64,000 nt of DNA from Neolentinus lepideus HHB14362 ss-1 (GCA_001632425.1 KV425553.1:931930-995929); one strand, 5' to 3'; positions 46,963-59,242 are shown, counted from the first letter of the stretch. Numbers and translations are program-made. The notes: generated by a model from the letters alone, not told the origin.

Positions 46963-48194
46963 ATGTCTTGCACCGTCTGTCGCCTGCCGTTCATACCCTC
47001 TCCTCGTTCTACCTCGGAGAGACTATACCCGCCGAGCATCAAGCAGCAATCCAAGTATTTTCAGTCCGGTCTGGCAATAGGATACCAAATACTCGGCGTC
47101 GTCGCTCCCGTAGATTATCTTGGTGCGCTGAGTTGAAGGCACATCTGGCGGATCGCTCATCTCAAGTCAGATGACAACTTGTTTACTCTTCGAGCGTTCC
47201 CACAGATGATCCAGTGGGAGTCTGACGGTGGTACTGTGAGTTTGCATAATGATATTGTCTAGTAATGCTATGAAACCTAATGTGTCCAAGTTCGTCATAT
47301 GTCATGCGGTATGCGGCGCGCTGCTTCGCCGTACCCTGAATGCCGAAGATGACTCAGCCAGATCGCTGGCCAACCTGGTCGAGCTCGAGCGCATCTTTGG
47401 TAGAACCCAGGAAGGGAGAAAAGCAGGACGCTTCCCCCACATAAACTATGAAGAAGTCCGATGTGGCAGGCTTCTCCGAGTCGATGTTGAACGACTCTGG
47501 TCCCGAAGCAAGACGGGCGCAGCAGGAGAGAACGACTTCGACTGGATGAAGCTGAATACCAGCGATCTCGCACCCCTCTGGACTCGACCTGATACGTAAG
47601 GTGCCTCGGCTTATGTCAAAGCTAAGTGCTGACCGGAGCAGATTCCCCAAGTTCCACACGGCCGTTGGTCCTGAGCGGCTGAAGGGCCTCAAGGATTTGC
47701 CGGTGACGAACGACCTGATAACGAACTTACCTACCGACGTCCTGGAACTTTTGATTTCATACATGATGACGCCCACATACGTCTGCTTCACGTCGACTTG
47801 CCGGATCTTGCGTCGCCAAGCGCTCACGGAGTGGCAGAAGGTCGCCCGGGCCCGTGTCCTTGAACTAGGATGGGCAGTGCCCTTGCCGTCGGAATACGCT
47901 CTCGCCAAGAAATATAACATCGTCATGGCGAGTGCGGAGGAGTCTCCCCTGGATGCGGACTGGATGCTGTATCTGAGTCATGTTCATCGGACGAAGAGCA
48001 TGAATGTTCGGGAATGGATATGGGGCATATGTCAAGTCATTAAGCGAACGCGTGATGAGCTAAAGCCAACTAGCGCAATGGCGGACGTTGAAGTTGGTGG
48101 GAAACGAATGAAGAGTGCGGCGCGGAAAGAGCTGGAGAAGCAGATTCAGCAGACGAGGTCCATGTTTGCCCAAATGGCGAAAAGCCGCAAATGA
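46963..48194 (+). CDS. F-box protein (360 aa)
   Basis: Four exons join in frame to 361 codons: 46963-47122, 47171-47235, 47291-47595 and 47642-48194. The N-terminus carries a CxxC pair (MSCTVCRLPF). The central F-box is LPTDVLELLISYMMTPTYVC in exon 4, followed by FTSTCRILRRQALTEW; this motif binds Skp1 in SCF ubiquitin ligases. After it come a helical region and a basic C-terminus (KRMKSAARKELEKQ). The upstream part has no repeat domain I recognise. It is the kind of F-box protein that is expanded in agaricomycetes, and its substrate is unknown. Confidence 0.8.
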
Positions 48195-48435
48195 TGCGGC
48201 TGATGTCGACTGTAAAAGTTCTTGTATCACTGTAGTAGTGTTTGTTGACCAGAGCTTTGTACCGGTACAGGCCACATAAGTAGTATAAACAGTGCTGCGT
48301 TGATAATCCAAGTACAAGGTACGGCATGTGATAATACGCCAGTGGTGTCAATGTGGTGGTGTTGCTCATCCTACGTATACGGTGGCGTAGCGGCACCATG
48401 TCAATATCCATCCAAAAGGATACATTTATTTCCTC

Positions 48436-50100
48436 ATGTCGACCATGTCCCCTATACAGTCTGAAGCATGTCTCCTTCTGAGTCTTCCGAATGCGACGTT
48501 GACCTCTGCCAATGGTCGGACATACAGCGGTGTGCTCAATCTCGAATGTGTGGCCGTGGCTCTCCAGAATACTGTCAGTTCCGACAGCAATGTTTACCTT
48601 ATCATACGCCTGGATGAATTCGAGACGGCGCTGGATCCAACGAAGCCGATATCGCTGAATGTCGTCCCCGATGGGAGTCGGACGTACACATTCCATGACA
48701 GTATCATACCCGATATCGGCGGAACGCACGATCTTGTCTTACGATTGTCTTCAAAGGCTGCGGTACCAGATGCGGAGACTTTTGATGGTATACTGGGACA
48801 GTACGCCGATAATTTCTACGCCGCGGACATCCTAGAAAGCAGATCTGCACCATCCACTCAAGCCAGCCAAGCTATCTCCGTGGACCGGAAAGACGAAGAC
48901 CTCCGCGGCCACCTTGTCCTGGTCGACGAGGACAATGGACAGGTGCTTGGTGCTCTCGATACCAAGCTGAAAGTCCACGAAGATCCGTCTCTCCATGAGA
49001 GAGGCGAGAACGAACCTGTTGTGATCGAGGTTCCGGAGGATGAAGACTTAGATACTTTGGGCGCGCACGAGGTCTTCGTGCGCGCGATTCCTCCCGAAGA
49101 GCATAACTGGATGACGAAGGGCGCGTCTTACCTCAGGTGAGCTGCTCTCTCCGCAGCTGTTTACTTCGAGAGCGTCAATCATCGGTGTCGTAGCCAAGCC
49201 ATCACCGCCGGTACAGCATTGCTGCTTACTGGCGTGACCCGCGCCTCCGACTATTATGTTGCCCACTCTAGTCCATATACCCCAACATCGTCTGGGGACA
49301 ACGCAGCCGCTTCAACATCCAAAGATGGGGCTGGTTCTTCGGGATCACCTAAATCTATGCCTCTCGCCTTACTTACGTCGGAGCGGACTCGCAAAGGCTT
49401 GGCACAGGTGCACGCAATCTCCGGACAGGCGGTGAAAGTCAGTCAGAAGACTGTCGGCATAGTGGAGGGCATGGTGAAGAGGGTGGTAGGAGGTTCACCC
49501 GTGAACTCCGCCTTATCGAATGCGAGGCCAGCGCTCCCACCCCGAAAGACAATCCCAGCGCCGTTCGCGTCTGGCTCAGCACCTCCACCCTACACGCCCT
49601 ACCAACCGAGCTCTGCTTCCTTTTCGCTGTCGGCATACGGCGAGAAACCACCTCTCCCTGCTCGCCGATCACCTTCTCTCGCACCTCCTGTTTCCGCTTC
49701 TGTCGTGACCCCAACCACAGAGGAGCCGACCACTCCTAAGAAATTCAGTACCGGAGATAGACTGGCACTGTCTGCGGATCTCATACTTTCCACGATTGAT
49801 GATTCGACGAAAAGGATATTTGATGTCGGGAGTGATAGCTTGGCTAAGGTAGCAGATCATAAGTAAGTCAAATACTCTTAAGTCTTGACGGGTGCCATGA
49901 CTGAATGTGACCTCCATCAACATAGATACGGTTCTGAGGCCGGGCACAATACTCGCCTTCTGATGCACACAGGGCGCAACGTTGCCCTCGTCTACATCGA
50001 CATGCGAGGGTTCGGCCGGAGGGCGCTCGTCAAGAAGGCTGGAAAAGAGTACGTCAAGAGTCGTGTGCGACTCAAGAAACCGGAGCACAACAAGAGCTGA
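48436..50100 (+). CDS. Spartin/senescence-domain protein (514 aa)
   Basis: Three exons join in frame to 515 codons: 48436-49136, 49194-49862 and 49926-50100. Residues 1-200 form a beta-rich soluble region ending in an acidic EDEDLDTLG stretch. The senescence (spartin C-terminal) domain follows: RAIPPEEHNWMTKGASYL, then across an intron AITAGTALLLTGVTRASDYYV, then RTRKGLAQVHAISGQAVKVS. A Pro/Ser-rich insertion interrupts it before the last part (STGDRLALSADLILSTID, then GRNVALVYIDMRGFGRRALVK). Spartin-like proteins bind lipid droplets and endosomes and help in lipid transfer and lipophagy; a similar role here is an inference. Confidence 0.8.
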
Positions 50101-51076
50101 TAAAAGCGCGTGCGACTTTATTGTTTATTCCGCCGAGCGCATTGGACTGAAACAACAGACGGATTGTATGCCAGATACATAATGCTTTATGTCAGGCTGG
50201 ACCCTCAACCAGTGCGGCCTGTTCAGCTTCGCATTGCATCCCGATACCGATACCGAGTTCATAATATATTTCGCCGGCTTCCACCAGCTTCTCTGTTGCC
50301 TCCGTCATATGTTCCTGATCAGCCAGTACGCTTGCAATTCCCGAGAGGCACTCCGCAACGCCCAAGCGATACCCGATCACTGCAGAGCTCTCTTCGCCCC
50401 CAGAAGCATTGTGTTAGAGCTGACCGCGGGCGGGCGATGTTGCGAACAGTGGTATATCATGTCACGTCCCGCTTCCATTCAGACCTGTCAGCGGCTGTGA
50501 ACGGTGAAGGACAAGGTGAACCGACTCTACTCCGCTTCGGCTCCCGGTAAGTATGTGCTTGGCCTACACTTTCAAACAGGTAAACTTCGTCATCTATCGA
50601 GTAAAACAGCCTTTGGGCACTCTTAGACATTACCAAGAGAAAAGAATGCATGGCATACTTCATACTGACTGTAGTTTCCTGCGTATATTTCAAAATCTAT
50701 GGTTCTGAAATCTACTAGGTCAGATCGCACACACCTAATCGTTACATTCTCCCACTCCAACGTATATTCGGAAAAACGCGAACCGGTGCATGTCATTGTC
50801 ACCAATATTCTCTACAGCGAAGTATCAGACGGCATGCAGAATGATGGAATCCAGGTGTTCCATTCAAATGATCAGTCCAGAATTCGACAAAACCCCTCCA
50901 GATTACAGGATCGCATGTAAGTATTAGCCGTTCACCGACATCGCCACTCACCTCTCTAATAATGCAGAAATCGCCCTGGGCATGCACCGTTGCCATCGAC
51001 ACACTGCCTCACCAGCCAGTCATCCGTTCCTCGTGATAGAATATGGTATCGCAAGCTCTGGGGACTCGAAGCGAGC
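50101..51076. other. Spacer before the acyltransferase gene
   Basis: Contains a TPR-like minus-strand fragment (listed separately) and possible upstream exons of the acyltransferase. A plausible extra exon ends at 50913 and splices to 50968 in frame, but it has no family support. Confidence 0.4.
50192..50416 (-). pseudogene. Fragment of a tetratricopeptide-repeat protein
   Basis: A minus-strand open stretch reads IGYRLGVAECLSGIASVL, then MTEATEKLVEAGEIYYELG, and ends in a stop. The GxxxGxAxxL and ATEKLxEA patterns resemble one C-terminal TPR unit of the agaricomycete TPR/NACHT type. A stop lies just upstream in the same frame, and no other repeat or start is visible. It looks like a leftover of a larger gene. 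Confidence 0.4.
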
Positions 51077-52916
51077 ATGGCGCTCTGCTCGTACGCTCTA
51101 CCGGGCATGGCAGACATCATCCTCTCTTGCCATCTGAGCCCACCGCCTGGCATGTCAGTTCATATCGATGAAGCGCTCATGAAGGCCGCCGTACGCATCC
51201 TTCGCTTCGAGCACCCGACTATCGCTGCCAAATGCGCATTCCCAAAGCTGGAGGAAGGTGCAGTACCTCAGTCGAGCGACGGGTTCTTAGCGTACGAGGT
51301 CCCTGCATCCGAAGAGGACGTCGACCATTGGCTGAACGAAGTAGTTATTGTCCATACCGACGCTACCCGTGAACATGGGGATATACAGACTGCCCTCACA
51401 ATCATCACGCGGGAGCTGGGTGGGGTAGGGAGGAAACGGTCCACGGCACTCTTCGAGCTACATTTCATCCCCGGTCTGGCTGGGGACCACACATGTGGCG
51501 TTTTACTCAGAGTCGGCCACGCGCTCTGCGACGGTATCGGCTGCTTCCTACTGTTGGACATGCTCAATGCAAAAATCGCATCGCTGATGAGTGATGCCCA
51601 GAGAGCACAGCAGGAACTCCCATGGGGTGAAGAGGTCGCAAGGCTAACCGGTGCTGTCCCGGACCGCGTCAAGGTACCGTGGGCACCAGAGAAGATCCAG
51701 GAGGACGAAGTGATGCTTGGCAAGCTTCGGGAAGCTATTACAATCCCCAAGGTAAGATTACTACCAGAAGCTTGAGGATAGATATGCACTAGCCTTGAAG
51801 GTTGTCTCAGGTCTTGACGTGCCCCACCCCGTGGGGTCGCCATCCAGGACTGGCGTCTTCTTACGCACTCTTTCATCTCCCATTCTGGCCCGATTAACCG
51901 AGTACGCGCGCAGACAGAATTGTACTTTTTTCAGCATTCTGATGTCGGCACTTATTCTGGCCGCCCTCCGCCTGCAACCACCCAAAGACACTGAAGACGT
52001 CAAGATCGCAATGTATCCTGGCGCCGTCAGCCTCCGAGGGACGAGCCTTAGAGATGAAGAGGATCCACGACGGGTAGCAATGACCGTGGGATTTCACGTG
52101 TATGTGGCTAAGGAGTTGGAGAGGTTCGTCCATTTGGAAGGAGATCGCGAATCGGATGCGACTGAACTGGGGACCCTGGCGAGGGAGATCAAGAGCCAAG
52201 TTGACGAGCAGCGCAAGTATATGGATCGTGTCGGGTTCTGGGGAGACGAATTAATGGAGATTCTGGGCCATTTCGCTGCTGCTGCGAAGGAAAGACAGTG
52301 AGTTTATCACACAGTTCGTTCCAGAAGGAATTTAATAATTACTTGGTATTGGATCTGGGATAGTAAACCACCAGAAGAGCGCTGGGAGAACTTGCACACA
52401 CTGCCTAACATCTCTTCCCTTGGAGTGATGGACAAACATCTGGCGCGATTTCATCTCATACACCCGTCCGGTCGTTCCAACTCTGAACACGACGGCGACA
52501 CCTTGAAGCTGGCAGTGTCGCACCCCCGCTTCAGTGTGCGTATGCCGTATAACCCCTCAGTTCTCGTGCACCCGTACACGTGGCAGGGGTCATTGTACGT
52601 TGCTGCGAGTTTCGCAGAGGGTTATATGGGCAGCATATCCGAGGAAGAGAAATGCCTTGAGCGGATGTTAGATTCGGAGGGCGACGGCAAAGCTGCAGAA
52701 GGAGCACCCGTCATTAGTTTTATGAACGAGCTTGTGGGAGTTTTGGATAGAGCCGCAGGAAGTATACAGATAGATACGGCTGAAGAGCGTCCTGTGTCGA
52801 AAACATCGCGGCGCATGAGTGGACTTCGTCGCTTAAATGTCTCCCAGATATTTGGGCGACTTGTGGAGGCATGGGGGCATTTCAGGTCACGTAACCTTCG
52901 TTCTGCAGTACACTAA
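51077..52916 (+). CDS. CAT/BAHD-superfamily acyltransferase-like protein (at least 574 aa)
   Basis: Three exons join in frame: 51077-51751, 51801-52297 and 52364-52916. The ATG at 51077 is the first in this frame; the open frame extends upstream to 50968 without an ATG, so a small upstream exon may exist. The catalytic motif HALCDGIG lies at about residue 148 and is the HxxxDG of condensation and CoA-dependent acyltransferases. A second half begins SGLDVPHPVGSPSRTGVFL and holds FFSILMSALILAALRL and PYNPSVLVHPYTW, with the fold's usual two-lobe layout. Such enzymes move an acyl group from CoA or a carrier onto an alcohol or amine. No adenylation or carrier domain is attached, so it acts alone; the substrate is unknown. 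Confidence 0.75.
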
Positions 52917-53358
52917 CGAGGATGACTTAGCTATGGAGCCGAGAGATACTACCTTTCTTTAGGCTGGAATACTAGAGTATCGCCGGAGAATCACAAGATG
53001 GAGCAAATGATACATAGATGTTCGTATATTCTATTTGTTTCACGAAACCTGCATCTATTCCCTCATAGTCAGTGGTCATTACATGCAACTACTTCAGGCA
53101 AGTGGATACCTACTCGGCGTTGCGCAAGTCTTAGCTTGCTCGTATGAAATCAAGCGCTGCAGTTCTCAGGTATCTTGAAACCGTGTGTCCGACTTGTGAT
53201 CTCCAATGAAGGACACAGGTCACTTAAGAGCACACGATGAACACAGACTGTGCGGTAAAAGTGTGGCTAGGCAGACTAGCCTCAGAGTTGTTTGGTTGTG
53301 TTAGGATCTAAAGCCTTTGCCACACAAGAGCAAATAGTGTATCTCAGATCCCGATCGT
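52917..53358. other. Spacer before the NOM1/SGD1 gene
   Basis: Holds the 3' flank of the acyltransferase and the promoter of the next plus-strand gene. No repeat or ORF of note was seen. Confidence 0.5.
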
Positions 53359-56300
53359 ATGCCCATTGCCAAGTTTACTCCTTCGCGTCCAACGTTCACT
53401 ATGGGTCCCCAAGGCATTCGCCTTCCTCGGCAGTTGCAAGAACGGTTAGACGAAGCAGAAGGTGAGTCTACCTTATCCTGAAAATATCTTCTATTGAAGT
53501 GTGTCTGGAGGAAGGGAACCATGGCCACCGGAAACGAAGGTCCAAGCCGCAACTCTCTCGCAAAGAGACCAGAAAGCAAGAACGACAACAAAAGAAACAG
53601 ATTAGAGCGCAGTTCTTTTTTTCGTCAGCCCACGGCAGCAAACGCCGGGCTGATGATCCCGAGCACAAGGATGCACCGTCTCCCAAGAAGATGCGACTGT
53701 CGCCGGAGCCTGGCGACTCAAAAAGCAAGACATCTGATCCCGCACCTCCAAAGACAAAGACAAGTTCATTTGCTGGAAATGGGAAATTTATCAAAACGAA
53801 GGCGCATAAGCCAACTGCCTTGGAACGACTGACTGACCAGACAAGTCGAGTTGCCAGACAAGTCATGCCGCGCACGGCCCAGGAAGAGGAAGAAGATAGA
53901 TACATCGTCTATCTCGAACGGAAGCTTGGCTGGAAGAAAGGTGGCGGTAAAGCAGACGATTACGGAAATGGGTTTGAGGATGATGGTCTCAATGGTACGT
54001 CCGTTCACAGATATATTCGGTCATGGTAATGAACAGCTACCATAGATCTTTTGTTTGAGTTGGATGGAATTGATGGATCATCCAGGGACGTTGTGAGTGC
54101 ATCTCATCGAACGGTGTCTTGCCGTGGCGCAGTATCTCAGGTTAAAAGGCGAATGATCAGTATGCTGAGGAAGCCTCCAATGCCAAAGAGGACACGCCTG
54201 TATCTTATAAGTCCGATAGCGATGGCATTGCTTCAGGAAGCGAAAGCGAAGCCGACAGAGGCGAATGGAACGCGCTCGACTCCGCTAATGAAGATGAAGC
54301 TGCCAGTCTGGCAAACTCTCACACGTCAGAAGACATCGCAGCTTCCTCAGAATCGGATAAACAACCCAGTAGTGAGTACACAGTCGTTCGGTTCATGTTA
54401 TCTCATGCTGATATCGAACAGCTATACGCTATGTCCCACCTCACCTCCGACAACCTCCGACGAGTCAGGGAGAAAGCGAAGAAATGATCAAGTTGACTCG
54501 TCATCTGAAAGGACAGCTGAACAGGTAAGGATGTATGGGTTTTGCACGCGTGCATCTTATCAATGACCTTCTATAGGATGAGCGAGCAGAATATCGCCTC
54601 TATAGTCGACGGTATAGAAGAGATGTACCGAAAACACCGGAGGCATGGTGTGCTTCTTTGTACACTTGCATTTTCACAGATAGCTGACCCTTTGCAGATG
54701 TCACCGCTACTCTAACGAAGCTAATAATCGACGGTATCGCATCACACTCTATCCTGCTAGACTCGTACGTAGTCCTCCACGCTTCCTTTGTGTCCGCCAT
54801 GCATAAAATTATTGGCATCGAGTTCGGTAAGCATCACACCTCTGTTCTCTTTGTCCCGGCTAATTTCCTTGCTTTTCAGCTGCCTACTTCACGCAAACCG
54901 TTGTATCATCGTATGAGCGGTACTACTGTGAGATGCTCGAACAGCCAGCGGAGAACGATAGCGGAACCAAGGGCAAAGAGTGTTCCAATTTGATCGTGCT
55001 CCTCTCGGAACTTTATAACTTTCAGGTTATCTCGTGTATTCTCATATACGACGTTGTTCGGGATTTGCTAAGCAAGGATCTGACCGAGTGGAACGTAGAG
55101 TTGTTGCTCAAGATCGCTCGAAGTAAGTCATTGCTATTCGTTGCAGATCCTGACCCTGATATTGCATTTGGTAGACTCCGGCCCGCAGCTGCGTCAGGAC
55201 GACCCGTCTGCACTGAAAGATATTATACAGATAGTTCAAAGTAAAGTATCCGGGCAGACGGATAGTCTTAGGTACGTGGTATTGTATGAGCCATCCTATC
55301 TGGCTCAGGCCACTCACTACTTATATATCACCGGCAGTTCACGCACGCGATTCATGCTCGAAACCTTGATTAATTTGAAGAACAACAAGTTAAAAACGAA
55401 TGCTACTCCTGGCAGTGCAGAGACCGCCGAGCGGTTGAAGAAGTATCTATCAGGGTTGAGTAAGAAGCGCAATGGTACGTCTTATCGCTGCCATTAAGCC
55501 TAGAAGACAAATAGAGTATTACCTCACAGTACTTGGTCACGAGCCCCTGCGGATATCCTTAGAAGATCTGCATGCCGCGGAGAGCAGGGGCAAATGGTGG
55601 CTTGTCGGTGCAGCATGGAGCGGTAATCCCCTTGTCGATCGATTGGATATTGCCACCCAAGAGCCCAAGAACGAGAATACTGAGAGCGCTCTTGTCAAGC
55701 TTGCCCGCAAGCAGGGAATGAATACAGACATTCGGCGAAGCATTTTCGTTGTCTTGATGAGTAGCGAGGTAATGGCTTTTGTCAATCTTGCTTGATCCCA
55801 CTAAATTCACTTACGATAGGATTACCTGGATGCCTGCGAACGCCTGTCACAACTGAACTTGACGGAGGTACAACAACGGGAGATCGTCCGAGTGATCCTA
55901 CACTGCTGCGGCAAGGCACGTCTTCAAAACATCGCATCGATGCATAGACTAATGAGTTCCTCTCCAGGAAAAAGCTTACAACCCTTTCTACACCCTCGTG
56001 TGCCAGCAGTTGTGTCGTACCTCACACTCGTACAAGATCACTCTGCAGTTCTGCCTTTGGGATTTCCTGCGTGGTATGGGAGAGACAAACGTCGGCGGAG
56101 CTGAGATCATCAAAAATGCGCAGGACGATGATTTGGGGCTCTCTACGGGCAAGACGATCTCAACTGCGAAGATGAACAATGTCGCGAAGGCGTACGCGTG
56201 GTGGATCGCGAAGGACTGCTGTGCCTTATCGATTCTCAAGGTGAGTAACAAAGCCGTGCGGTTGATGTATCTCTCTTTGAGTCTGACCTGTAACTGCAGC

Positions 56301-56626
56301 CCGTTGACTTTACCATCCTAAAGCCTAAGACGCGCACTTTCCTGCGGGAGTTTTTCATTCAATTATTCATCAGCAGTCAAGCCTCCACTCCGACATATCA
56401 GGCCATCACCAAAGACACGCCACTAACTCAGAATCGTGCTGCGATCGAGCAGATCTTCATCAAGGCCACTCGAATCGAGACGCTTGCGCTCGGTCTACTT
56501 TATTTCTTGGGTGAGGCGTTCCGGGGTGAAGATGATGAGGATGGCCGGGCTGAGGCCGTCAAGTGGACTGTAGAGGTAGCGAAAGACACGCTTCGGACTG
56601 GGATGGATGTTATTCCTAATCTGTAG
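53359..56626 (+). CDS. SGD1: NOM1/SGD1-family nucleolar protein (MIF4G and MA3 domains)
   Basis: The ATG at 53359 gives MPIAKFTPSRPTFTMGPQGI, with a short exon to 53461. A basic coiled segment (SRKETRKQERQQKK) and acidic low-complexity stretches follow. The MIF4G domain begins around TIRYVPPHLRQ and RHLKGQLNRMSEQN (54430-54600) and continues through LLSELYNFQVISCILIYDVV (55005-55065). The MA3 domain follows in the later exons (DIRRSIFVVLMSSEDYLDAC, then REIVRVILHCCGKEKAYNP). The C-terminus (VAKAYAWWIAKDCCALSILK, then a TAG at 56626) matches NOM1/SGD1. The protein is required for 18S rRNA maturation in the nucleolus. About a dozen introns are present. It ends 29 bp from the convergent EFM4 gene. 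Confidence 0.85.
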
Positions 56627-56655
56627 ATGGACCGGTCTAGTCACTGATGCATGGG

Positions 56656-57565
56656 TTATGAGGGTTTCCGGAGTGCTATGCTGGAAACCACACTCCCCGT
56701 CTTTCCCCCATACGAGAATGTTGGGTGCTGTATCCTCGAACTATGGAGAAGTCTGAGCATTGACTCGGTTTCGGAGGTAACGCACTCACTGGTATTCTAA
56801 ACCGGTGTCTGGTGTGAGGAACTCGGCTTTCAATTCATCGTCCGTGAAATTGCAGGCTATCGGAGATTCGCCTCAGTAATTCACAAGTGGAGAACACAGA
56901 CAAAACGAGCTTGCATGTTATTAAAAAGTGCCCGCCAGGCTTAAGCAACTTCGCAACCCTCTTCGGGTATTCAGAGCGCGGCACGCTTCCGTCGGGCCTG
57001 TTCTCCATCAACGCGATCGCATCAAAGGTTCCTTTGTCCAGAAGGAGATCCCACTGTCCGTCTGGCCCGTCTGGACGTGGAAGCACTTCCGAGTCGCTGA
57101 GGAAATCGCACTGGTGGAAGGAGACAGCAGACATCTCCTTCGCAGATGCAATAGCCTGAGATAGCTTAATGGCGTCGGGACTGTAGTCTATGCCGGATAT
57201 CTTAGCGGCGTTGTAGCCACTCTCTACCAAAGAGACGATTAGAGTCCCGTTACCGCTGCCGACCTCAAGTATCGATGGTTCCTGCGTCGGAGGGATATGT
57301 TCTACAACCCAGTCGACCATTTTCTCTATGCTTTCTTCGCCGAACCTGGATACGAGACTTATTATTTACATCGTCCATTATCTACAAAAAAGTAGAAGCT
57401 ACCATATTTCGCCTTCATCTCCGCTCTCCTCAAAGTTCGCGAGCTCTTCTTCGTAAACATGATCCCAGCTGGTAGAAATTGGGCGAAAGTCAGATAACAA
57501 ACCGAGTAGTACACGTACTGCTCCTTTGTTCCAAGCTTGGAAGGTTTCAGATCTACTGAGCTCAT
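56656..57565 (-). CDS. EFM4: EFM4-type protein-lysine methyltransferase
   Basis: The start at 57565 gives MSSVDLKPSKLGTKE; a longer frame upstream begins with GTG. The next exons give HWDHVYEEELANFEESG, then GEESIEKMVDWVVEHIPP. The SAM-binding motif I is ILEVGSGNGTLI, with the acidic LDKGTFDAI motif later (near 57040). The C-terminus follows as CNFTDDELKAEF and ends HPTFSYGGKTGSV through a last intron to a TAA at 56656. This is the METTL10/Efm4 arrangement; the yeast enzyme methylates a lysine of elongation factor 1A. The gene runs toward NOM1/SGD1 with a 29-bp gap. Confidence 0.87.
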
Positions 57566-58224
57566 GATAGACTTAGCTTCGAGGGAGATGGGAACAGCAA
57601 CAGTAGAATCCGCCACAAGACGATAAGATCAATACTGATTTGGAGAACTTAGTCAGCAGAAGAACCAATGCCATTGGCTGCTATCTTCCCGGGCGTTCGG
57701 ATGCGTTGAATAGTAAAATTTAAATGCCCATACGCATGAAGCTCTCTTTCAGCAGTACTCTCAGCTCAGCGGCGATATAGCGACCATATATTCAACAAGA
57801 ATTTTTCTTGCGCGTTTACGGCAATGTATAGTCCTGCACGACACTGAAATACCGCATCAAATGTCGGCTGTAAAAGCTTCGCAACGATGCGCATTCTGAT
57901 ACTACTAAGAGGAGCGTACCTCACCTCCTGCGGAGCCTGGAATAACGGGGCTGCTTTCAGACACATCGCTTTCTTGAGCAGCAATAGTCACACTTCGTTG
58001 ATGCCCAATGATTTGATTCGGGGCACACATGCTTGCCATCCGACAGATCTTTCGGCTTCTTGTATGTTCATGGAAACTGAGAAGGGGTACTAGTAGTCGA
58101 ACATATTATAGCGGTCTATGGTACAATCATCCCACATAAAAATACACTGTCGGAGCGGACAACTTTAGTTAGACTCACAGGTCATGACAAGTGCTACCAC
58201 ATACGCAGACGAAAAGACAAAGAT
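57566..58224. other. Spacer between EFM4 and PAM18 genes
   Basis: Upstream region of EFM4 and the 3' flank of PAM18. Short ORFs only; no family resemblance. Confidence 0.5.
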
Positions 58225-58602
58225 CTATGACCGTCCTTTCAGCTCCTTTTCCAGAAGGTCCTTGGCCTCATTGATTTTGCTGGCAAGATAGGGCGAGCCT
58301 CCTCTGTCTGGATGGTTTGCCAGCATGATCTGGCGGTGAGCATCTTTGAGCTGTGTCCGTAACCGCACACTGTCTCTGAAGAGAACAAGGTACATGATAA
58401 GTATATCAAAGTGCGAGTGCGTGGAGACTCACTTCAAGCCCAGAATTGCGACAGCCTCCTTCCGGTCCATCCTGGCTTTGAATCCGCCTTTAACCCATTG
58501 TTCTGCGGCACTCTTTCCGCCAAAGACTCCCGCGCGAACCATTTGCCTGCCTGCCAGTGCAGCAGCAATTGCGCCTACGCCGATAAGAACGGGAGTAGCC
58601 AT
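58225..58602 (-). CDS. PAM18: Mitochondrial J-protein of the import motor (106 aa)
   Basis: Two exons join in frame to 107 codons: 58602-58433 and 58375-58225. A short N-terminus and TM segment ([19 protein letters not shown]) precede the soluble part ([20 protein letters not shown]). The J-domain follows with the HPD motif ([14 protein letters not shown]) and ends in [13 protein letters not shown]. This is the Pam18/Tim14 layout. Pam18 sits in the inner mitochondrial membrane and stimulates mtHsp70 during protein import. The gene is complete and short, as expected. Confidence 0.92.
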
Positions 58603-58640
58603 GGCTGAGTGGAAGCTTGGTGGTACAGCTCTTGTGAGCG

Positions 58641-58706
58641 TTCTCAAGGGGCCGACAGAAAGAAAGTTCTATACACGACGTCAGAAAGTCCGACTAAGCC
58701 CAGGGA
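58641..58706 (+). repeat. Copy of the MITE right end upstream of PAM18
   Basis: A stretch of about 65 bp starting CAAGGGGCCGACAGAAAG at 58645 matches, in reverse complement, the right end of the MITE at 20100-20160. Identity stops right at the inverted-repeat edge on the outer side. The other end of an element was not found, so it is a solo or truncated copy. It lies about 40 bp upstream of the PAM18 start codon. Confidence 0.8.
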
Positions 58707-59242
58707 GTGGGGATGGGCAAGTCCGCGTCGAAACGCGTATGTTTGTGGGGATGGGCAAGTCTGGGTTCCGACGCGAACGCTTATGTACTCGAGAAGCGCC
58801 GGCTGCCGCCGGGCGAATACCTTGCGACCTGGTCTGATTTTATTACTGTAAGTTAAGGTGTTTATATTTACACAACTGTGCTGCGGGCACACCGATGTCG
58901 CTTCGATTAATCAATTTCCTCTACCACGCGAAAGGCACAAGTAAATAAATGACTATGGGAGCACAACTGCTCTGACACTCAGAGTAGCCTGAGATTGCAT
59001 TGAGAGGCATCATGTACAGATAATGCAATACAAGCAGGAAACTGCACATAAGCACAGACTAAAGACGAACGGAGGCAGTAACAGGCAAGCACTCGAAATG
59101 GTGCTAGTGCTGGGAGGACAGCAGCGCGAGGTTGACAGATGCCCTACCTCCAGTTTTTTATTTGGTCCTCCCAGGTGAGCAAGGCATGTTGGAATTCGGG
59201 TTTCGGGTCGAGCTCGCGGGCTCGCATGTGGTCGCGAGGGGG

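Noticed and set aside
50990..51076. Acyltransferase start at 50990
   Set aside because: The codon there is TTG. The first ATG in the frame is at 51077; an upstream exon remains possible.
57566..57616. Longer N-terminus for EFM4 (MADSTV-type frame)
   Set aside because: The codon at the start of that frame is GTG. The first ATG (57565) gives the usual family start.
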